64,000 bases of DNA, from the NCBI RefSeq assembly GCF_000499845.2, contig NC_023757.2:38029314-38093313 (forward strand), read 5' to 3'. The translations under genes were made by a program, and so were the position numbers. Origin of the DNA: Phaseolus vulgaris. Taxonomy: Eukaryota > Streptophyta > Magnoliopsida > Fabales > Fabaceae. The notes beneath the pieces are model-generated. The model ran no database searches. It had not been told where the DNA came from and saw nothing but the letters and a program-made list of their open reading frames with translations. Positions within the stretch are counted from its first letter, which is position 1. Each line of letters starts with the position of its first letter. Shown here piece after piece: positions 60,163 to 64,000 of this stretch.

Positions 60163-60205
60163 CAGGCGCGTCTGTACTCCTGAGATCGTCCCAACCTCCG
60201 TACAT
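60163..60205 (-). CDS. Possible first coding exon of a divergent gene
   Basis: On the minus strand an ATG at 60205 opens 14 codons plus one base (MYGGWDDLRSTDAP) ending exactly at a consensus donor G/GTGAGT (60163/60162). A TC-rich leader precedes it. The downstream 230 bases look like a plant first intron (CTAGGGTTTGTAG, T-rich) and are less AT-rich than the surroundings. No matching second exon is recognisable before the CACTA-like MITE at 59.2-59.4 kb, so the gene may be truncated, or its next exon is far away or short. Both strands of 59930-60234 are open by chance or design. It would be head-to-head with the DnaJ-type gene. Family not recognised. Confidence 0.3.
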
Positions 60206-60524
60206 TTTCGAGTAGGAGAAAGAAGAAGAAGCACACCAAGCTCTCTAGCAAGAAAACGAAAACCTGAAGTGACGCCAAAGATAACAAGGGAAACCTGGAG
60301 TTGAGAAGATTAACCGGATTCTTCGCTATTACGAATTTTAGTATTTCATCGAAGAATTTGCGTTATTTTTCAATTTCACCGCTGAAGAGTACGTACAATA
60401 CTACTCTGCTGCAACGAAAGAGGATGATGTTGATACCATAAAAAAAATTCAGTATTTTTTGCGGATCATTTGTTTGTAAAATTGGGTGAGAAAAGGAATA
60501 AGCATAGATATTGGAAGATACGGC
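60206..60524 (+). promoter_or_regulatory. Shared upstream region / leader of the DnaJ-type zinc-finger gene
   Basis: Between the possible divergent exon and the ATG at 60525. Relatively GC-rich, with no TATA box that I can assign. It probably holds the 5' UTR of the zinc-finger gene and, if the divergent gene is real, a bidirectional promoter. Confidence 0.35.
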
Positions 60525-61099
60525 ATGAATCTAAGGCCATTGGGACCATTGGTTAGAATGGCCGCAGTTATCTTTGGTGGAGTAGCCACTCTGAACTTGG
60601 CTTCTACTGTTACCATAAAATTGCTTCGGTTTTCGTCTGAGAAAAAACGGGTAAGGATGAGTTGAACTTCATGGCTTTAACCTATTGTTTTTTTGGAAAT
60701 TGATGTAATGGAACATGTATCGTGGGTTTATATGTAGGAAAAAGTTGCGTTGCCATGTAGGGCTTGTCGAGGGAAGGGGTTTTATATATGCAAACTATGC
60801 AGTGGGAATGCCACCATAGCTTGGTCACCCATGTTCGACCCTATTGCAATTAACCCCTGCGTTTGTCCTACTTGCGAAGGAAACAGGTTAGGTTTCGTTT
60901 TGTTCTGCTTTATGTTATGCCTAGTTCGATATTCTATGGGAATTTCAAGTATGGGGTATGCTTGCCGAGAAAATGTAAAAGAAAGAACATAATTTCATCA
61001 AGCATTGTGATTTTTGGACTATTGTAGTTTTGTAATGTTTCCTCTTAATTTTGCAGGGTTCAACATTGTTTGAACTGTCTGGGAAAAGGTTATGCATGA
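60525..61099 (+). CDS. Small DnaJ-type (CxxCxGxG) zinc-finger protein
   Basis: Three exons, 60525-60650, 60738-60886 and 61057-61099 (TGA), predict 105 residues. Junctions are CGG/GTAAGG..TATGTAG/GAA and ACAG/GTTAGG..TTGCAG/GGTT; the second splits Arg92 after two bases. Residues about 12-35 are hydrophobic and could be a membrane anchor or part of a targeting peptide. Four Cys pairs follow the DnaJ zinc-finger layout: C49-C52 (CRACRGKG), C60-C63 (CKLCSGN), C85-C88 (CPTCEGN), C96-C99 (CLNCLGKG). Only the first and last repeats keep the full CxxCxGxG. There is no J domain. Plant proteins with the zinc finger alone (BSD2, LQY1 and PSA2 types) act as chaperones or disulfide carriers, often in chloroplasts. 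That role is likely by family only; location and substrate are not shown here. Confidence 0.85.
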
Positions 61100-62515
61100 G
61101 CGACTATTATGAGATTTGAGATGGATACTGCTGCATTTATTTTGTTCCTTTAAATGTGATGGAGGATGATTAAGCAAGTGACTTGATCAAGAGTGTTTTG
61201 CGTTCTCAGAGCTTCACATATTTAGCAGGCGTGTGATTTTGCCTTCCCAATAATAGAATATAAAGAGCTAGACAATAGTTCTGTAATAAATCTTGACCTA
61301 CAAAAATGGGGAAACATGGCAACTTTTTTTGTGTGGCTTGGCGGTGCTCCGTTTGGAGATGCTGATGGAATTTAAACTTGATTTGCTATTAAATTGGCTT
61401 TCATCATTAGCTTAAAATTATAACTTTATTATTATAATTTTTCATGTTATGTTTTTGTTATAGTGTGCAGAAGGGGGTTGTTTTTTTTCCAGGTTTTTTA
61501 TGTACCAGTAAATTTGTTTTCTTGAAGAAGGGGGTTGCTTTATGTTTGCACATTACTTCGGATTAAATTGTGTAAGAAAATAAAACATCTAATCTCGAGT
61601 TGTAGTCTGGCGTGCAGAGTGTGATTTGGACATGAAGTTGCAGTGAATAATAGTCATTGAAGAAGTTTAAGTTAAGGACTAGATAAGTTTAACTTAAATT
61701 CTAATCTTATGTGATTTCAACATAACCATAAAAATCATCCACTGGAATCTTATAATTCCTAATAGCACTTTCTACATTACTCTTTAAGTTATTTTAATTG
61801 ATATTTCTTAATCCTTGTGTTTCAACTCTAAATTTTTCAGTAATACACCATTTATTCTTATTAGGGAGTAACGCGCACTCACATTCAACCATTACCTAAT
61901 CTTATAGAAAACATGTATCGATTATGAAAAAATTGGAGTGTAAGATTATTGATTAACATTTATAAAATAGTAAGAGATTTTCATTATAAAATGATATTCT
62001 TTGAAATTATATAATAATTTTAATTTTTTAAATTTAAAATTGATTTTGAAAAAGTTCTTAATTTTAAAATCAATATCATAATGATTTATAAACATCCAAA
62101 CTATTATTTAAAAGAAATTTGGATTTGGATTTAAAATCAAATCAAATAATTTAAATTTAAACTTATAGTCCAAATTAATTTATTTAAAAAAAATAAATTT
62201 AAATTTAATTCCATCCAATTATTTATATCTAGATTATATTTGAACTAATCCATGGACACCTCTGTCCTGAAGTAAGTAGTGGTATTCCTCCTATCATATT
62301 TCAATTGTTTCAGATTCACAATACCCCAACATATTATTGTCTTTTCTTTGTTTTCAAGGCGAACAAAATGTTATACTTCGGTCTTCCTTTTAACATATTT
62401 CAATTCTTTTATTAGTAGCTGACCAATGAGATTTCTTTGGCTCACCTATGAATCTGATCATCACCCCCCACAAGTTTTAAATCAGGTTTGTTATTGATAG
62501 GCACTTCAAAGAGCT
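61100..62515. other. 3' flank of the DnaJ-type gene and AT-rich spacer
   Basis: The first 400-500 bases are presumably 3' UTR. No further gene. Confidence 0.5.
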
Positions 62516-62520
62516 CGTAG

Positions 62521-64000
62521 ATTATTTTTTTTTTACGATAAAAAATAAATAAATATGAACCATTTTAGGGGTGATTCAACCCTTATACAAACATAAAATA
62601 CCTAAGACACTTCATCTCAACACTCACACTGCTAGATGCCTAGAATTACAAAACAATCCTAACTCAACCCATAAAATCTGAGCTAAAAAATTATTCAAGA
62701 AACCATCATCATACCGATCAAAGGTTCCAGACACCACTCGGAAAAGGATAACAAACCAGAGAGAGATTTGGACGTAATCCAAGACCAAGTCTTCACTTGA
62801 ACTAAGGTAACCACTTCTAAACCATCGACAACTCCCCCATTAAAGATTACATTGTTTCTATGCTTCCACAACTCACTTACCACTGCAATCAAAATCACTC
62901 CCCACATCTCATTTGCTAAAGCAGATGCATTACACAATCTAAACTGAGAAAAATTTAGCAGTGGATCATTATGGGACACAAACTGCACTCCAAGCCATGC
63001 AAAACAACGACTCCACACTAGCTAAGCAAATTTGCACTCAAAAAACAAATGGTTATTTGATTCCACCTCCACCCTACAAAGACTACATAAAGGACTTTCA
63101 ACCGCAATCCCATGCTTTTCCAAGTTAACCCTAGTAGCTAGCTTATTTTCCAACACCCTCCAGGCAGTAACAAGTGCAAAAGGCAGGGCTTTACATCTCC
63201 AAAGCTGTTTAAACACGATGACATTCTCTCCTTCCCGACCCCTCCTAAGACGATTATAGGCAAAATTAACCGTATATGATAACCCCTCCCCATCCTTCCA
63301 AACCCAGATATCCTCCTTTTCCAAGTCCAAACACACACCTTGTACTACCTTTGAGAACTGGCACTCCAATTGCTTCTCACATTCAAAAAGACTCCTTCTC
63401 CAGGCGAATGTCCAAGCCCATAGCCCATTATTCCACGCCCCAAACTCGGCCACCTTAGATTCTTTTGACAAACTCAAGGAAAACAACCTCGGGAAAACTT
63501 CCTTCAAAGCTCTGTTGCCCACCCAATTGTCTTCCCAAAAAACAAAAACAATTTCCTTCCCTGTACCACTCCTCCACTTGATAGCATCTTCAAAATTCCG
63601 ACCCCAACCCTCCGAACTCCAAACCTCCTTCAGATCTCTCCACCAAAGAGAGTCCTTACTACTTTTCCCTCCCTTTCTCAAAACTCTCCACCCCCTTACT
63701 TAGACTTAAGAATCTCCTTCCATAAACCGCCCTTATCAGATCCCAATCACCAAATTCATTTACCAAGCAACGCCAAATTAAAAACCCTTAAGTCAATGAT
63801 GCCAAGACCACCAGTCTCACGTGATTCACACACCGTTTTACAAGAAGCTCAGACAACCTTTCTTCCATCATATCCCCACTCCCATAAAAAATTCCTTTGT
63901 AATCTCACTATCTCATTTGCTCATACATTGTTTGATCTACAAGTTGTTCTTTTGCAATTTTCTGTCTCAAATTCACCTTTACTAGAGTATTGTCTAAATT
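62521..64000 (-). pseudogene. L1-type LINE, reverse transcriptase C-terminus with zf-RVT domain, runs off the window
   Basis: On the minus strand, from the right edge leftward, broken frames give a RETGGLGIIDL, FNLALLGK and KGGLWKEIL pattern (about 63690-63840), typical of the end of plant LINE reverse transcriptase. From 63681 a 219-codon open frame continues with WWRDL, FWEDNWVG, the zf-RVT domain and its zinc ligands (CSLC..NNHLFFEC), ending in one in-frame TAG at 63022-63024. The same frame resumes and runs to 62695 (ELWKHRNNVIFNGG). The 3' end is a poly-A tail seen as a T-run at about 62524-62534. Upstream parts show further stops and frame shifts, so the copy is dead. Endonuclease and polymerase core, if present, lie outside. 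Confidence 0.85.

Overview
The window is plant nuclear DNA, most likely from a legume, possibly the bean/cowpea/soybean group. It is very AT-rich. The genes have short exons with GT/AG introns, and TATA-box promoters are visible. Between the genes lie plant Ty1/copia, Ty3/gypsy, L1-type LINE and CACTA-like remnants. The legume assignment rests on recognising repeat and protein families by eye, not on a search. Most open frames here are chance frames in AT-rich DNA and I left them out.

I support five protein-coding genes. (1) An Agenet/Tudor-plus-ENT nuclear protein on the minus strand: coding exons 11909-11508 and 11124-10315, with a non-coding first exon ending at 12852. (2) A 77-residue tail-anchored-looking protein on the minus strand at 35491-35724. 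(3) An intronless receptor-like kinase on the plus strand at 44119-45456. (4) A four-exon PPPDE/DeSI-like thiol peptidase on the minus strand at 54817-51269. (5) A three-exon, 105-residue DnaJ-type zinc-finger protein on the plus strand at 60525-61099. I assembled the three spliced genes by reading GT/AG junctions and checking phase across each one. A possible divergent first exon at 60205-60163 is weaker.

The rest is accessory DNA. At 14.7-16.6 kb a decayed LINE RNase H fragment is split by a 1,180-bp solo LTR with a perfect 5-bp target duplication. At 16.7-18.8 kb there is an old, deleted copia on the minus strand. At 25.4-27.5 kb two copies of an LTR-like repeat form a large inverted repeat. 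Further copies lie at 29.5-30.8 and 36.7-37.2 kb. At 30,799-34,340 a very young copia element has LTRs identical by eye and a perfect AGTGT duplication. It keeps gag, protease and integrase in one open frame but has lost nearly all of reverse transcriptase/RNase H. Other remnants are copia pol at 39.5-40.4 kb, gypsy integrase plus an adjacent 32-bp minisatellite at 56.8-57.9 kb, two CACTA-like MITEs, and a LINE 3' end running off the right edge.

The genes do not form a pathway. They are unrelated single plant genes separated by repeat-filled intergenic DNA. I found no tRNA, rRNA, CRISPR or recognisable microRNA precursor. The most notable feature is the young copia element that encodes integrase but lacks a usable reverse transcriptase.
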